Assembly (NCBI GenBank): GCA_005765155.1 | Contig: VCCP01000002.1 | Span: 6,324,001 to 6,388,000, forward strand | Length of the DNA: 64,000 bases | DNA from: Zelopaecilomyces penicillatus | Lineage: Eukaryota; Ascomycota; Sordariomycetes; Hypocreales; Pseudodiploosporaceae | Direction of reading: 5' to 3' | Part shown: in pieces, positions 22,366 through 36,077 of the stretch | Numbering within the stretch: position 1 is the stretch's first letter | How the letters are laid out: every line of letters begins with the position of its first letter | Translations under genes and position numbers: made by a program | The notes under the pieces: model-generated | Seen by the model: only the letters and a program-made list of their open reading frames with translations | What the model was told of the DNA's origin: nothing | Databases searched by the model: none

Positions 22366-22851
22366 TCTGCAGGATGGTAGCTAGAAAATATAATGATGTA
22401 GTCACATCGTCAAGGACCCTGGGAATAAATACCCAATTCTCATACCTTCACTGTGAGCGGACTACGATGTGCCTCATTGTATAAGACTAATCAAGAAAGA
22501 ACATCGAAACTGTAGATGCCAATATATTCATCCTCCATCTTCATCTTTTACCATTAATAATACATCCAATTCGCATCAATTGCTTGACGGCCCGGCCCTC
22601 GCTTCCCATGTGGCCTACAAGCTGGCATATTGGAATCTTCACCTCTCCTATTTTTTGGCCTCCTGCAAGCTTCAAACCATCCTCTGCGGCCACCATCTTC
22701 GGAGGCAGGATAAAAATAAAAATAAAGCACATATGGGAAAATAAATAAACAATTGCTTGGCGCCATGCACTCCTTTCCATCCATTTCCATTCGACTTTGT
22801 TGATACAATTACCGAGATACTGCCCGCGACGCTTCATCACCCGATCGGCTT
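22366..22851. other. Convergent 3' intergenic region
   Basis: Between the secreted protein and the 3' end of ino80. Short open frames on both strands have no family signature. Probably 3'UTRs. Confidence 0.4.
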
Positions 22852-25800
22852 CTAAGTATCAATCATGCCGTCGGCGATGGCGAGTCGCTGCTTAGCCGTC
22901 TTGGCCCTTTTGCCTGATCCCTTGACTCGGCCCCTTTTACCCTTGACTGGTTCGCTTTCGGCTGGAGTGGCCGTGCCGGATGCTCCCGGCTTACTACCAT
23001 CATCGAAATTGCCCTCACCTATGAAATACAGTCAGTCATCAGGTCTTCTTTTGCAAACATAGCAGGGGGTTAGACATACCTTCATGATACATGTCATCCA
23101 AGCTGGCGGGTGCGTCTGCCTTCTTACGCTTCCCGCCCTTCTTCTTCTGCTTGTCGTATTCACCCGACTCAAGCAACTCCTTTTCACGACGTTCAATCAT
23201 CTCCGCCTGTTCATCGTCTGCCAGCCACATGGCAATGTCACGATTGCGGTTCTCGGGTGCCCTACGGCCAGAGAAGTCGACGCTTGCGCCACCACCTTGG
23301 ATAACAACCCTTTGAACCTCTTCCTTCTGGAGCGCGCGCTTGCGGATTCTCTCCTCGATGGTGCCGCGTGTAATGAGTCGGTACACCGTAACCTGCTTCG
23401 TCTGACCCAGTCTGTGGGCTCTGTCCATGGCTTGCGAGTCTATGGTCGGGTTCCAATCCGAGTCGTAGAAGATAACAGTGTCTGCTGTTGTGAGATTGAT
23501 ACCAAGACCACCAGCACGCGTTGACAGAAGGAAGATGAAAATCTCTGGTCGAGTTTGGAAGTCGTGCACAGTATCGCGTCTGTCTTCCAGCTTGGTCGAT
23601 CCGTCCAAACGGCAGTATTTGTAATTGCGATAAGTCAGATACTCCTCCATCATGTCAATCATCCTTGTCATCTGGAAGTAAAGCAGCACGCGATGGCCTC
23701 CTTCCTTGAGCTTGAAGAGCAGCTCATCCAGATGGGCAAGTTTACCACTGTCAGTAACAAAGCGTTGCATTGATGGAACCGCGATGTTGGTGAAACGCTT
23801 CTTGTCGTGATCTGGCTTGGGGAGCAACTGCCTCGTGGGGTACAGCTCCATGGGGATCTTCTTCTCAACGAGTGCCTTCTCTTCGTGGAGTGTCGGTCCA
23901 TACAGAGCTTTGCGCATTTTGATGTTGAACAAAGTGTTGTGACGCTCCAGGTTGGAGGCAGGCTTGTTGCACCAAACTTCAATCGGCGGGGCAGAAACAT
24001 TAGGTCGGCCGGCAGGCTCCAGTCGAGTGAGGCCAGACCTCCTATATGTGCTACGTGCGACATTCATCAGGTTACTAAGAATACCCTCATGGGTAATCTC
24101 TGCCAGCGGCTTCAAGTTTTGTCGATCGCGAATCTTAAACAGGGCGTGAGCGGGGGTGAAGCTCTTGTCTTCGGCATCGTCGTACGCCACATTCATGTGT
24201 CCAAGCCTGTCGTTCTTTGCCAGTTCGTCGACGGCTCGGTCGAAGATGCTCTTGTGTGTGGCTCCGTAGACATCAGAAGGTGCGACATCTGCGAAACGAA
24301 GCCAAGAGAATGCCTTGTTTTCGTCCAGGCTTTCCTTTACATTCTCCGGGGTCCAGATATTCATCATGTGACCCAAGGCCTTGTTTCGCCACCCTGCTTT
24401 CTGATTATCTCGACTTGCCTTGTGAAGTCGGCCACCCTCCGTCCAGACGAGCGCGGGCAGATTGTAGTCAATCAAGCTGCGTGTCGAATAGCCTACTGCG
24501 ACGTTGTTGCCTTCTCTCACAAATGATGCAGTCTCGGCGAAGTATCCACAAGAAAAGGGTGCCGTCACCTCAGCGCGCTCAAACAAATCAGGATGGTTGC
24601 ACACTTTCCTGAATTGCATGACCAAGTTCATGAGGGTGCCAGAGTCCTGATCGTCGCCCAATGTGGCCTTCTCCACGAGATCAAGAATGTTGATCTGGTT
24701 TCGCAGGTTGCTATAGTAGGCGCGCTGTCTGTAAGTGAGGTCGCAGAAGATATCCAACTCAATCTTGTCACCGAGCTCCTTTTGGACATGCTTCTTGACA
24801 CGACGCAGCATGAAGGGTTTCAGAATCATGTGCAGACGCTTCAACTGATCTTCGTTGAGCTTCGTGTTGCTCTGCGCATGAGACTCGATATCCTTGGAGA
24901 ACCACTCGCTGAACTCGTCGTGAGAGTCAAACAGCGAGGGCATGATGAAATGCAGCAGCGCCCACAGCTCCTGCATGTTGTTCTGGATGGGCGTTCCCGT
25001 CAGCAACAGTCGGTTTCGACAGTGGAAGCCCAATAGGCACTTCCAACGTGAACTTTGCGAGCTCTTGATGGCCTGGGCCTCATCCAGAATCATGTACTGC
25101 CAACGCATCTTCTGGAAATAGGCAACATCGGACACAACAAGTTGGTACGAGGTAACGCAGACGTGGAAGGCGGCATCTTGTCGATAGGTGGTATGCTTCC
25201 TGTCCCAAAACTTGCGCAAAACTTTACGATCGCTAGCGCTACCCCAGTATGGAAGGATCTTGAGATTTGGCACGAATTTGGCGATTTCTTGCTGCCAGTT
25301 GTGCAGTGTGGATGCTGGAGCGACCACCAGGAAGGGACCCCAGATGTCGTGCTTCTCGGCAAGGTAGGCCATGACGGAAATGGATTGCACAGTTTTTCCG
25401 AGACCCATCTCGTCGGCAAGGATACCGTTGATGCCTTGTTCATAGAGGTTGACGAGCCAGTTAAGGCCCTTGAGCTGGTACTCTTTGAGTACCGCATTGA
25501 GCATCTTGGGCTGCTCAATCTCGACATCTCCAAGACCAGTAGGATTCTGAAAGTTCATTTCACCTTCATCGTCCATATCCAGGCCTGCATTGTTAAAGGC
25601 TCGGGCCTTCTTCTGCGCCTCGGCAATGGCGTTCTGGGCGTTGGCAGCAGCCGCTGCTTGTAGTTGAGTCTCATCCTCGTTGTCAAAGTCCAAGTTCTCA
25701 AAGTCTGTAACCTTGCTGGCAAGAGGTCCGGAAGGCTCTGCGACAGTGAGCTTGTTCTCCTGTATCTGGTGCTTGTCGGGAGCAATGTCGGGATTGTCCG

Positions 25801-28800
25801 TGCTTCGCTCCACCTCGTCCGTTTTGATTTTCTTGCCAATGAAATGGGAGTACAGCTCAGTCTGCGAGATGAGGAAATTGAGTTTCCTCTTCTGGCGAGC
25901 GGCTTCGCGATCTGCTTCTTCCTTCCGAGCATTCTCAATCTCTTGTTTTTCGGCGGCTTTGCGCAAGTCTCGCTCCTCACGCTCATTACGTTTCCAGAAG
26001 CCCATCATGTCACGCATAACACGTTTGGCACGAGCCTGCAGATCCTTGGTACCCTTGTTGGTACGGAGCTGCCAGCGTTTGGCCTCTTTGGATGCCAGAA
26101 TAGCAGTCTTTTTCAGGTTCGAGCACTTGGTCGCGTGCGAATCAACTGCCAGCTTGAAGGTCTTGTTGACATCTTTACGGGCCATGTCTCGCCAAATTTG
26201 GTCGTAAATCTGGTTGTAACCCTTGGACATGAATCGCTTCTCGAGGTCAGGAACTTCGTCTTCCTTGACCTCCTTCTCCTTCTTCTCTTTGGTCTTTTCC
26301 TTGACGGGCTTCTCCTTGGGTTCTTTGGTGGTTTCCTCCTTGTCCTTCTTCTTTTCTGGATCGTTCTTGGCCTTGCCCTTGATCTTGATTCGGACTCTGC
26401 CCTCTTCCTTGGGGGGCAATTCCTCACCAGCATCCAGTGCGGCTTGGGCAGCCTCGGCCGACTCCTTTTCGGCCTTCTTCTGTTCCTTGGACTTTTTAGG
26501 CCGTGCTCCACCTCTACCCTTGCCCTTACCCTTGGGCGTCTCGGTGTCTGAGGCTACGAAGCTAGACATTGCGCCGGCATCGGTGATGAGGTCCACATTG
26601 CGTGCAGGGCCTTTGATCCCCTTTTGTAGAATGAGCTTCGTCTGCTGGGCCTTCTTGTTGGCACGCTCTGCATCACGGAGGTGCTTCTGGCGTTCAGCAT
26701 CATCCTCAGCCGCGTTGGCTCGAGCGAGGGCAGCTTCCTTTTGTTCGATGGTGACAGCCATTGACTTTTCACGACGTCGCTTTCGTTGCATATCCTTCTT
26801 GCGCTCCTTCTCAGCAAAGAGTTCCTGCTCGCGTACTTCATGGAGTGCCTCATCATAAAAGACATCGTCATATCGTCGTTTGCCTAGTTCAGAGTGTTCC
26901 ACAAGCCTTCTGCTGGTGGATCTAGCGAATTCATCCCGGCGTTGAAGATTGTGCTCAGTATCTAGTTCAGCCATCAGACGTCGACGTTTGTTGGCCCGTT
27001 CCTTGAATTCCTCCTCGTCAAACTCTGTAGGGTCCAACCTGACCACGTCGTTGTCAATGTTCGACCCAGCGTTTATGATTTTCTTCTCCATTTCGCTGGA
27101 CCAAGTCTTTGGTTGTTTAGGTTGGCCGTTTGCTTGACGCTTTGCAACAGCCCGGGCGACAGGTGATTCTGCTTTGGCAGCAGATCGGCGACGGCCCTTG
27201 GGTGCTTCTGACTCTCGAATGTCCGACGCACGCCCCTTCAGGGTGGACTTGCGACCTCCTTTCTTCTTGATGGCAGGAGTAGTAGCCTTCTTTACTCGGG
27301 TAGGCTCGGGCTCTGTTTCAACATCTTTATCCATCTCGGTGTCACCATCGTTGTCGGGCTCGCGTGTCTCGACATCTGGAACAGATTTGACGGGAGGGGG
27401 GGGCGATGGAGAAGGAGGAGCGGCGGCGGCAGCTGCTGCAGGGGCTTCAGGCTCCGTCACCTTCTCCTTTGATGCAGTTGTCGCTGCTACTGCAGGCTTT
27501 GGGGCGGGCTCTGAACTTGAGAGGATATTGGAAAAGGACATTGGGTCGGCACGGCTTGGGGTCTGGACGTGTATGTCTGTTAGCGAGAGAACACTTGCCA
27601 AAGTAGAAAGGAGTTGTTGGGATTCAACGTACACTCATCGATGTCGCGGCTGGCTTGGAGGGCGACGCGACGACCAACTCTGTTTTCATGATGGGCGGCA
27701 GAGCCGATGAGCCGTTAGGGGTAGAATTAATATTGGCCGAGGGAGCATGTCTTGAGCTGGGTGATGTCATGTGAGACTGTCTGCTGGGCGGCGGACTATT
27801 GGAGCCTTCAGCAACGTTGGGCTGGGGATGCGAAAGAGGGCTCCGAGGTCGATTGAACGATGATGACCTGGCTCTGGGTGATGAATAGTTGCCGTTGTAG
27901 CGGGTCGATTGGTGTTCCCGGTCGGAGGGCTGAGCGTAGTGGTAGGGATCTCGAGCCTGGTGCTAAGGAAAAATTAAAAAAAAAAGTTACCACGTCAAAA
28001 CGCGTGATCAGGGAGAAGGCTTAAAAATTAATTTGAAACGGATCAACGATAGGATGGGGAAATTTTTTTCGGGATGCTGCATTTGATGATTGTCCAAGCA
28101 GTTTTTCTTGGATGGTTTAAAAAAGGCGAAAGGGCCTCCAAAGGGAATGGAAGGGGGGTGGAAAGTGGACAGAGTCTAAAAGAAGTGGATTGATCTGCTT
28201 ACCTTTGGCGTGGCCACTTGGGGCGCGTTGTGCCACGAGTCGGAGATACGGCGCTCCTTGGTGGTATCTGTTAATGGGTCGTAGAAGCTGCCTCCAGCAG
28301 GTTTGTCGCGCTTGTGATGGGCATCTGCCGACGATGATGACGATGAAGCAGCCGGAGGAGGATAGTAGCCGGTCGGAGCGTGCAAAGGCGAGGTGGAGGG
28401 AGCACCGGACTGGTGATGATTTGTCGCAGACGACGATGACGACGAGGCGAGGCCGGTCGGAGGTGGTAGCGGATGCACAGGACCGCCCGACGAAGCCGGC
28501 GTCGTCGATGACATGAAGGGGCTGCGATTGTGCAGAGGCTGCTGTCGCGGCGGCGATTGATGATGCGAGCTGCTGTTGTGCGTGGAGTTGTGGTTGGGGG
28601 ATGCGTACGGCCCAGGTTGAAACTCGGTTTTGGTGTGGGTTGGTGAGCGCAGGCTGAAGGCAGAGTGTCGGTGCGAGCTGCTGCTGCTGCTGTTCCCGGC
28701 GTTGATCACGTCGCGCCGGTGGTGTCTATCGCGCTCCCGTTCTCGCTCGTCCTCGTCGCCGTGCGGCCGCTGCAGCACCGTAGATCGAAAGCTCGAGTCC

Positions 28801-28802
28801 AT
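22852..28802 (-). CDS. ino80: INO80 chromatin-remodelling ATPase
   Basis: Four exons: 28203-28802, 27633-27962, 23080-27562, 22852-23018 (1859 aa; phases checked). The first ~450 residues are Ser/His/Pro/Ala-rich and disordered, then a Lys/Glu-rich coiled region leads to the DBINO domain (about 750-880). The Snf2 ATPase begins near residue 1000: Walker A DEMGLGKT (about 1030) and the DEAQ box (about 1140), typical for INO80. A large INO80 insertion follows (about 1330-1520), then the helicase C lobe with RAGGLGINL and QAMDRAHRLGQ (about 1665-1695). The last exon adds a basic tail (KRGRVKGSGKRAK). INO80 slides nucleosomes and exchanges H2A.Z in transcription and DNA repair. The start is the first ATG of the open first exon. 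Confidence 0.96.
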
Positions 28803-31644
28803 GATGATTCCAGCGCCTCTGATCTGCTGAGAAACACGTCGGTCTGCCTCCAAGGAGGAGAGGCGGCGGTTCGCAAGCGGGTGGATGTATCCTGCTAGAA
28901 AGTCGGACCCATGTGCTGGTGCGGTAGTATTAAGAGGATTTTTCTAGTTACTGTATAGGTGGTGCCAGCAAGATTGGCGGGTTTCTTGGAGTCGCGATGC
29001 GAGGCGCGGATTGGCACAGGCTCCAAGGGCGTTGGCAAGCAATTGGTTGGGCGTTGGACGAAGCGAAGAGGGATAAAAAGAGAGTGAGGGTATGCAGCAA
29101 AAAATAGCTCCCGGGCTTTTGATTAAAGCCTGGTCGCGAAGAAGTGTGGGCGTGTGGCTATGTACGATGGCATGTGGTGCAGACTGGCGACGCGGCGCGC
29201 AGACGGCTCTGGGGCACACGATACGGTGGTGGTGAGATGGCGATGATGGGGGACGCGGAGGAGGAGGGTGGTGATGATGAAGATGATGACGGGGATGGGG
29301 GACCACGGGGTGGGATTGGAGGGAGGAGGGAGGGAGAGAGCGAGGCCTGGCGGAGACGCAAGCATGCACAGGCGAGGCGAGTGGTGATGGCAGACCTGGT
29401 GCGTTGGCTAAAGGAGTCTGGAGCCGGTCTTGTCCGCGACCCTCCCCAAGCCGCCCTGTCTGGAGATCTGATCTACAGTACTGGAGGCTACAGTGGAGGT
29501 GCTAGACAGTGGAGGCGTGTTCTGGCGGCAGCGCTGCGAGTGCCCGAAAACCCTCACGACGATGGGAGCCCACTCTTACCCACGCCACCGCACCGTCCAG
29601 CCTAGTGCATCATCAGCCCAGCACCATCATTCATCATCCATCACCCATCCCCATGATTACAATCCATCCATCACCAGCAATTCCCAACCACTGCATCTGG
29701 AAAAAGACACAATCTGAATCCTGATTCCTGACTCGCCGAAGCGCTGAACTCGCAAAAGTGAATCAATCACCAGGATGGCGGGGAGGAGCATCAGGTGGGA
29801 TGGACGTAGATGAGAGGCAAAAAAAGGCAAAAAAGGAAGTCGGACGAAAACACCAACAACAAGCTTCGCACGCTGGGGACGGCAGACGATGCACCCCTCT
29901 CCCCCTCCGGCGGTTCATCATCGATGGCGAGGAGTGCCAGTTGTATTGGCGCGACGACACGCCTGAATAGCAGTGGCGTCAATTGGGATCGTCTTGTCTT
30001 TGGTCTGGCTGCAGTAGACTACCTAGATGATATTGATGGAATCTGTCCATGAAGTCGTTATTGGCTCATTGGTCGACCCAGGCTTCTCCTCACCAGCGTC
30101 ACCTTATTCCCTACAATCACCACCACCACCACCACCACCATCACCCACCCAACCATCACAGTTTCTAGACTCTCAGTAATGGATCGGATGACAACGCCAA
30201 GGCAGGAGCAGATAAGGGAACTAAACGCGACCAAAGTATTATTCATTACTTGGTCCACGACATTGGAATGATAACCTCCAATTCAATCATCACAGCCTGT
30301 TCACGACTCCACGTATGGATTACCCGCGCACGCCGCCAGGGTCTTACCTTACCTTGTGGTGCTACAGGTACGTACCTACACACAGGTACCTGTAAAGGCA
30401 AAGGACGTGCATTGGTGCTTGCGCATCAGGTCAGGGGCGAAACGGGCTGCTTCCGTCCCGCCGTCTTGTGCCAGGCCTCATGCCCCCAAATCTGCGTTAC
30501 CTAAGCCTGCCAAGGCTGCATCCAGTCCAGTCCAATCCAATCCAGGCCTGACAGGACAGGAAAACATCCTCATCCACCATCCAGTTGTTGCACATTGCAT
30601 CGTGCAGTGCTGCTGCATGCGCGCACCCGTTGCAGTGGAACCCAGAACAATGGGCCATTTGAGTCGTCTAACACCTACGCGAGCATCATCCGCTGACTAC
30701 TCACAAAGACTGAAGCCGCCGCCTCTTCAGCTCATGCGCGGCCTGCCCTGCTTACCTACCTACCGCCATCATCATACATGTTCATTCGATAGCAGCAAAC
30801 CTACATGGTGTCCTTTACTAGGTAATTGCAGCACGTTGGCCGGTCAGGGAAGGGCGGGAGACCGTTGGGGGCGTAAAAAATTACACGACGCGGGGCGCCC
30901 ACACCATTGTCTTTTGCTGGAGTGAAGGTCTCAGGCCAGGCCATGCACCACACGGTCCCACTCCAAGACAACAACGACCCCGGAGGAATTGTTTGTACAG
31001 TACGAAGTACGCTCGTAAGGTTTATGTTTGCCTACGTGTGCAATAACAATACGGATCTGCTTATTAGGGATATCCTACGTGGCATCTGACGAGGGAACAT
31101 TTTAACTGGTAATGCCAAATTCGGGAGTTTATGGTTACTTTCTTCACAGCGTGCTTTGATTGAGCCTCTGCCACAGCGCCAATATCAGGCTTAGCGCCCT
31201 CGCTCCATTCCATGGCGTCTTCTCCCCTCGGCAAACGAGAAAAGACGACCATCCAACACAACCATCCATTCATCCACGCCTTATTTCCTGCGGCACAACC
31301 TGTGAATGAGCAAAACAAAGGAGCCCCAACCAGCAAACAGCAGCAGCAGCAACAACAGCAGGACAAAGCCAAGGTAGAGCGCCACCATGCCATGCCCTAA
31401 CCTTGCTGCCGCTATTCTCGTCTCGTCATGATCGCGTAAACGAACACCGCCCTCACTACCTACTCCGTTCATTTCCTCAAGATGCGTCTTTTCCTTTAGC
31501 CTTGGCATCGTGACCCGTGCACACTACTATCAAATTTTACCTGTTTTGATTTTTGCTTAATGAAAATGTCCAGATTTTCTCCAACGACCAAATTAATCAG
31601 GCTGCATTTCTTCATTAGATGTCAGACGTGCCATCCAACCTTTT
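28803..31644. other. Gene-poor interval between ino80 and GNAT gene
   Basis: About 2.8 kb. The first few hundred bases should be the ino80 promoter and 5'UTR. A G-rich plus-strand region at 29200-29340, a (CAC)n run at 30118-30141 and a CAG/CAA run near 31338-31362 give long open frames by composition alone (for example 29144-29605). Repeated acceptor-like and GTAC-rich patches occur near 30360-30400. No gene is supported. Confidence 0.45.
30118..30141. repeat. CAC trinucleotide microsatellite
   Basis: About eight tandem CAC units in non-coding sequence. Confidence 0.9.
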
Positions 31645-32529
31645 TCATGTACCCGCCACACAGCCTCCTCGGGGCTGCCTCACCATACAATCCTCCACCT
31701 CCGTAACCCCTTCAAAAGCCCTCTCTAGCTCCCCTTCTTCTCCTTCATTACCCACATTAAAAATACCCAATTCCCGCTCCAGTCTCGCCACCTCCCTCGC
31801 CCAGTACCCGTTATCCACCGTCCAAGACTTGAGACTCTCAAACCCCCCGACCTTGGCGTACATGCTGCGCGACTCGGCAGACGAAACGAGATGTGTTGCA
31901 ATACCTGCTTCGTCTGCGACTGCTAGTACGGTTTTTACTAGTTTGCTGCCGATGCCTCTGCGCTGATGGGCTGGGTCGATCATCAGATGGTTTATATCTA
32001 TTCGGTAAAGAACGTTTCAGCTTTACATCTTTTTATCCCTTTTTGGGGGGATAGTGGTTCTGTGGGGTTTCTTACAGATGTGTTTGGCTCCATTTACGGC
32101 CTTTTCATAGCACGCATCCATATCAGCTTGCTTTTCGTTAAATCTATCCCACAATTCCTTCATATGCTCCTTTGGCGCAAACAAAGATGACGAGAGCGGC
32201 CCAGGCGGCTCCTTTGCCTCACTAACGTCAATCTCGTGGGTTGCAGCATTATGATCCAGCGGGGCGGCGACGGCGGCGGCAGCCTTGCCGGCAATGACCT
32301 GATACCGGATGAAGCCGAGAATCGACCCTGAGATGTCGTCCACAGCCACTAAGAAAATGAACTCTGGCTTCTTCAAGGCATTGGCTGTTGATAAGGGTAA
32401 AGTCTCTCGGGGATTTCGCGCAAAGAAAGCGGCGTAGAACTTGTAGTATTTTGCTAGTGCGTTGTGATGAACCTCTGCAATTGCTGGGCCATCGGCCTCT
32501 GTGGCAGAGCGGATCGTGAAAGAAGCCAT
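31645..32529 (-). CDS. GNAT-family N-acetyltransferase
   Basis: Two exons: 32076-32529 and 31645-31997 (268 aa; GTAAGA donor, phase 1). The N-terminus (FTIRSATEADGPAIAEVHHNA) is the usual first strand and helix of GNAT enzymes. The middle strand is FIFLVAVDDISGSILGFIRY. The acetyl-CoA pyrophosphate-binding motif HQRRGIGSKLV lies just after the splice junction, preceded by the NHLMIDPAH strand, and the last strand/helix is THLVSSAESRSMYAKVGGF. An Ala/Glu-rich insert separates the two halves. Fungal proteins like this acetylate small amines or proteins; the substrate cannot be told. Splicing restores the motif that neither frame alone carries. Confidence 0.85.
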
Positions 32530-33234
32530 GTCTCCTGATGTAACCTATGACATCCAGAACCTTTACATAAGTTGGTCGAAGGTACTCGGAAACACCAAAG
32601 ATGTAGCGAAGATTTGACAAGATAGGATTCTACAGCCTTTTATCCTTTTGACTCCCCCCTTAACATTGAAAACTATATATGAACGCTATAACAGCCCTCA
32701 TCTTGCCCAATGGTCAACCCTAACGAGGCTGCGACATGGCTCGCCTTTCGGAGTGACTCACCATTTTCCCACCACGTAATACATGGAGAGTTCCGCGGCG
32801 AATAAGTGCATACTTCAAAGAGGAATGATTTCCAATTTCAACCCGATTACTTCAGAGCACATAATCTACAGGAGCTGTATTACCCTTGGAATACCGTTCC
32901 ATAATGACGAATTGGAACACATTCACGTCAAATGGAAAGCACACTAGTACCAAGTAAGATATTTCAGACCATGATTCGTAGAAGAAGAAAAAAGAAACAA
33001 AAAACTACCAAGTCTATCCCGTATAAACATAAAACCGGTCATCAATGCATGCATCCCGTCTCTCTAGGGGTATCGCAGCCTTTGCTCATGCGGTGTTGCG
33101 GCTCATTTTTCCATAGTTCACCATCCCGATGACTTTGCCGCATGCCGCATTATCCCAATATAGCCGCTTTCCCTATCATGCCCAGTTTTATCATCCCATC
33201 TATAATTCAATCATTTCGTTTTCGTATCCTTTTT
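32530..33234. promoter_or_regulatory. Intergenic between GNAT gene and arb1
   Basis: Promoter of the minus-strand GNAT gene and 3'UTR of arb1. No coding evidence. Confidence 0.4.
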
Positions 33235-35209
33235 TTAGACAGCGCCAGCAGAAATCATCTTCTTGCGGAGATAGTTCTTGTACTGGGTGATTGTGCCGTC
33301 CCACACCTTGATAGACTTGTGCTCACACACCAGAATCTGCTTGGCAATCTTGTCCAGCAATCTGTAAAAGTTGTTAGTGATGAGTTCTATAAGTGAATAG
33401 GGAAAAATCAGCTTACCTGAAATCGTGAGATACGACAACAACACCGCCGCTGAAGGCGTTGATGGCATCCGCCAGACTGTCAATTGTGGGAATATCCAGA
33501 CCGTTGGTAGGCTCGTCCAGCAACAGCATGTTGGGGCCATCAATGGCAAGCAGAGCAAAAACGATACGGCTCTTCTGGCCTTCGGAAAGTGTGCCCATCA
33601 AGGCTGTCTGAGACTCACCGCTCAGGCCGTAACGGCCAAGCTGTTGACGCCAGTACTGGTAGTCCTGAGACTTATCACTGTACTTGTCTCGGACGAAATC
33701 AAGAGCCGACTTTGTCAAGTCAAGCTGCTCGGCGCTGTGCTGTGAGTAGAGACCCAACTTCAAGTGAGTGTGACGGGTGACATGACCATCGGTGGGCGAC
33801 AGCTTGCCAGTCATCAACCGCAGAAGAGTTGACTTTCCGACACCATTGGGTCCGACAAGGGCAGTTCGGGAGTCCATGTCGAAACCGAGCTCGAGATTTC
33901 GGTACAGGTCATCGGCGGCATCACCAGAGTAGGAGAAGGTGACGTTGTCAAAGGACAGCACAGGAGGGGGCAGCTTCTCAACGTCGGCAAACCTGAAGCT
34001 GAAAACACGGTCACCCTGGACGGGTTGGATAAAGCCATCGGCCTCCATCTTGTCCAAGATCTTCTGTCGGGACTTGGCCTGTCGCACCAAGTTGGCATAT
34101 GTACCAGCACTGGCGATGAACTTCTTAATATGCGTAATTTCATCCTGCTGCTTGTGGTAGGCCTTCATCTGATTGGTTTCCTGTTCGGCACGAGTCTTGT
34201 GGTAAGAGTCGTAGTTACCACCATAGTACAGAAGCTTCTTCTCTCGCATGTCGAGCATGTTGGTGCAGACTCCGTTTAGGAAATCCATGGAGTGGGAAAC
34301 CAGGACGAGTGTTCGGTCCCACTTCTTGAGGTACTCTTCAAGCCACACACAAGCCTCGAGATCCAAATGGGCAGTGGGGTCATCAAGCAGGAGAAGAGAG
34401 GGCTTGACAAAGAGGGCCTTGGCCAGGGCGACTCGCATTCTCCAACCACCAGACATGTCCTTTGTCTTCTTGTGTATCGTCTTCTTATTGAAACCAAGAC
34501 CGGTGAGAATAAGTGAGGCTCGGGTAGAAAAGGTTGAGGGATCCATCTTGTCCATGTGCTGCAAAGGAATTAGCGGGTTTAGAGAGTGTTGCACTTCAGA
34601 TTTCTAACATACCTCGTAAAGTTCAATCAATACGGCGCTCTCAGGTCCCTCATCTTCCAGCAGCTGCTCTGCCATTTTGTCCAGTCGCTCCAGTTCAAGC
34701 TCAGCCTCCCTGACAACCCACTCAAGGGCACCAAGGTCACTGGGAGGTGCACCCTCGTTGAGCAAGTAGATGTCGACGTGTGGGGGGATGGGGAACTCTC
34801 GAGCAGCAATAGCCTTGAGCAGGGTACTCTTGCCGCAACCGTTCTCACCGAGGAGACCGTACCGGCGGCCAAGGGTGAGTTCGAGTGTAGAGTCAGTGAC
34901 GAGGACACGGCCGTGGAATACAAGAGTTGTGCTGGTGATCTTGACGTCCTTGCTAGTAGGGGTTGATGCCAACACGCCCGTGGTCACACGGTCAGAGATG
35001 CCGTGCTGATCCATCTGGTCAGCCAGACGCTTCACCTCGTCCAGCTTCGCACCAGACGTGGCGGGGGAGTCAGTATCCTTGATGACATTTCCGTGCTTAT
35101 CGAGCTGCGGCTCATCAGACTCCTTCTTGATGACCTTGCCGGTCTTCTTATCGACCTTGCCCTCGGCGGCCTTCTTTGCGAGTCTCTTCTCCTTTGATGC
35201 GGAAGGCAT
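33235..35209 (-). CDS. arb1: ABCF ATPase Arb1, ribosome biogenesis
   Basis: Three exons: 34613-35209, 33417-34558, 33235-33361 (621 aa; phases 0 and 2). The N-terminus is Lys-rich. Domain 1 has Walker A GENGCGKST (about 126), signature MSGGW and Walker B LLLLDDPTAHLD. A linker with HIKKFIASAGTYANL and KSRQKILDKMEADG follows, typical of Arb1/ABCF2. Domain 2 has Walker A GPNGVGKST (about 438), signature LSEGQKSR, Walker B LLLDEPTNGLD and the switch His in VVVSHDFRLLDK. Arb1 is an essential soluble ABC protein of 40S/60S biogenesis. In domain 1 the catalytic Glu position after Walker B reads Asp (DDPT). The last short exon encodes the WDGTI-containing C-terminus. Confidence 0.95.
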
Positions 35210-36077
35210 TGTAGCGGTCTACAGCTGTGCTGCAAAAAAAGGAAATTTTTGTGCTTTTGTTTGGTGGTCGAAACAGAACAGATCCCAGGAGGAAAAGATG
35301 TCGGCTCCAGGCTACAATAAGGCCAGGAAGTACGACCAAAAAAAAGACAGAGGCCTGGCAAAAAAAAAGACAAGATTGGAAAAAAACACAACCAGGTGGC
35401 GATAATGCTGGTCGGCAAGTCCAGGAATTATTGATGAGCGGGGTGATTTTTTTACAATGGTGGGGCAGAGGGATCAGAATTTTGGCTGATAAGAGGAGCC
35501 ACAATCAGGCATCAAGCTAAGGCATAAACCATGAAAGACACTTTTTTCCTTACGACTCGGACATGCCGTGGGCCTCCAACACTTTGTTCTTTATTTTTTC
35601 TTTGTATTTAATTATTTCTGTTTACATCGACATTAATTAGTGTATTGGCTTGCATCATGTAGGCATCTGGCGTAAAAACAACGAGTTATGCTTTTTCGGC
35701 TGGATCATAGCTGGAGATGATGGCTTGCGATACCCTGAAAACGCACTGCCCAGAATTGCCCATCAAGGCTCCACCGCCAAAATCCCCTCAGTTACAACAA
35801 TGAGAAAAAGCGAAAAAGGAAAAAAATCACAGTCCCTTGCCTGACGTCACCTTTACCTGCGACATCATTGGCTGATGCGATCTGCTAGTTTTTCACCTGA
35901 TGGTGTACAGTGTTCTCATGATATACTGTATTTGCACACTGTACATGGCGTCCCTCCCATGGGAAGAGAAGAAGAAGAAGAGACACCACTAAATCATCAC
36001 GAATTCCCAAACTCCGAGCCATCTATCGATAAATCCATTCCTTAAAATTTGAGAAATATTCGAAAAAGGAATACCCT
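35210..36077. promoter_or_regulatory. arb1 promoter and upstream intergenic
   Basis: Long A-runs near 35230-35390 precede arb1 (T-runs in its sense direction). No gene is supported in the rest. Confidence 0.4.

Noticed and set aside
23807..24526. 239-codon plus-strand frame
   Set aside because: Antisense of the ino80 insertion region; the ino80 frame is continuous and conserved in pattern.
25664..26858. Long hydrophobic plus-strand frames
   Set aside because: Antisense of the Lys/Glu-rich part of ino80 (Lys codons read as Phe/Leu), a common shadow.
29144..29605. 153-codon Gly/Arg/Asp-rich plus-strand frame
   Set aside because: Lies in a G-rich low-complexity leader upstream of ino80; composition is explained by GGN repeats and the minus frame is similarly open.
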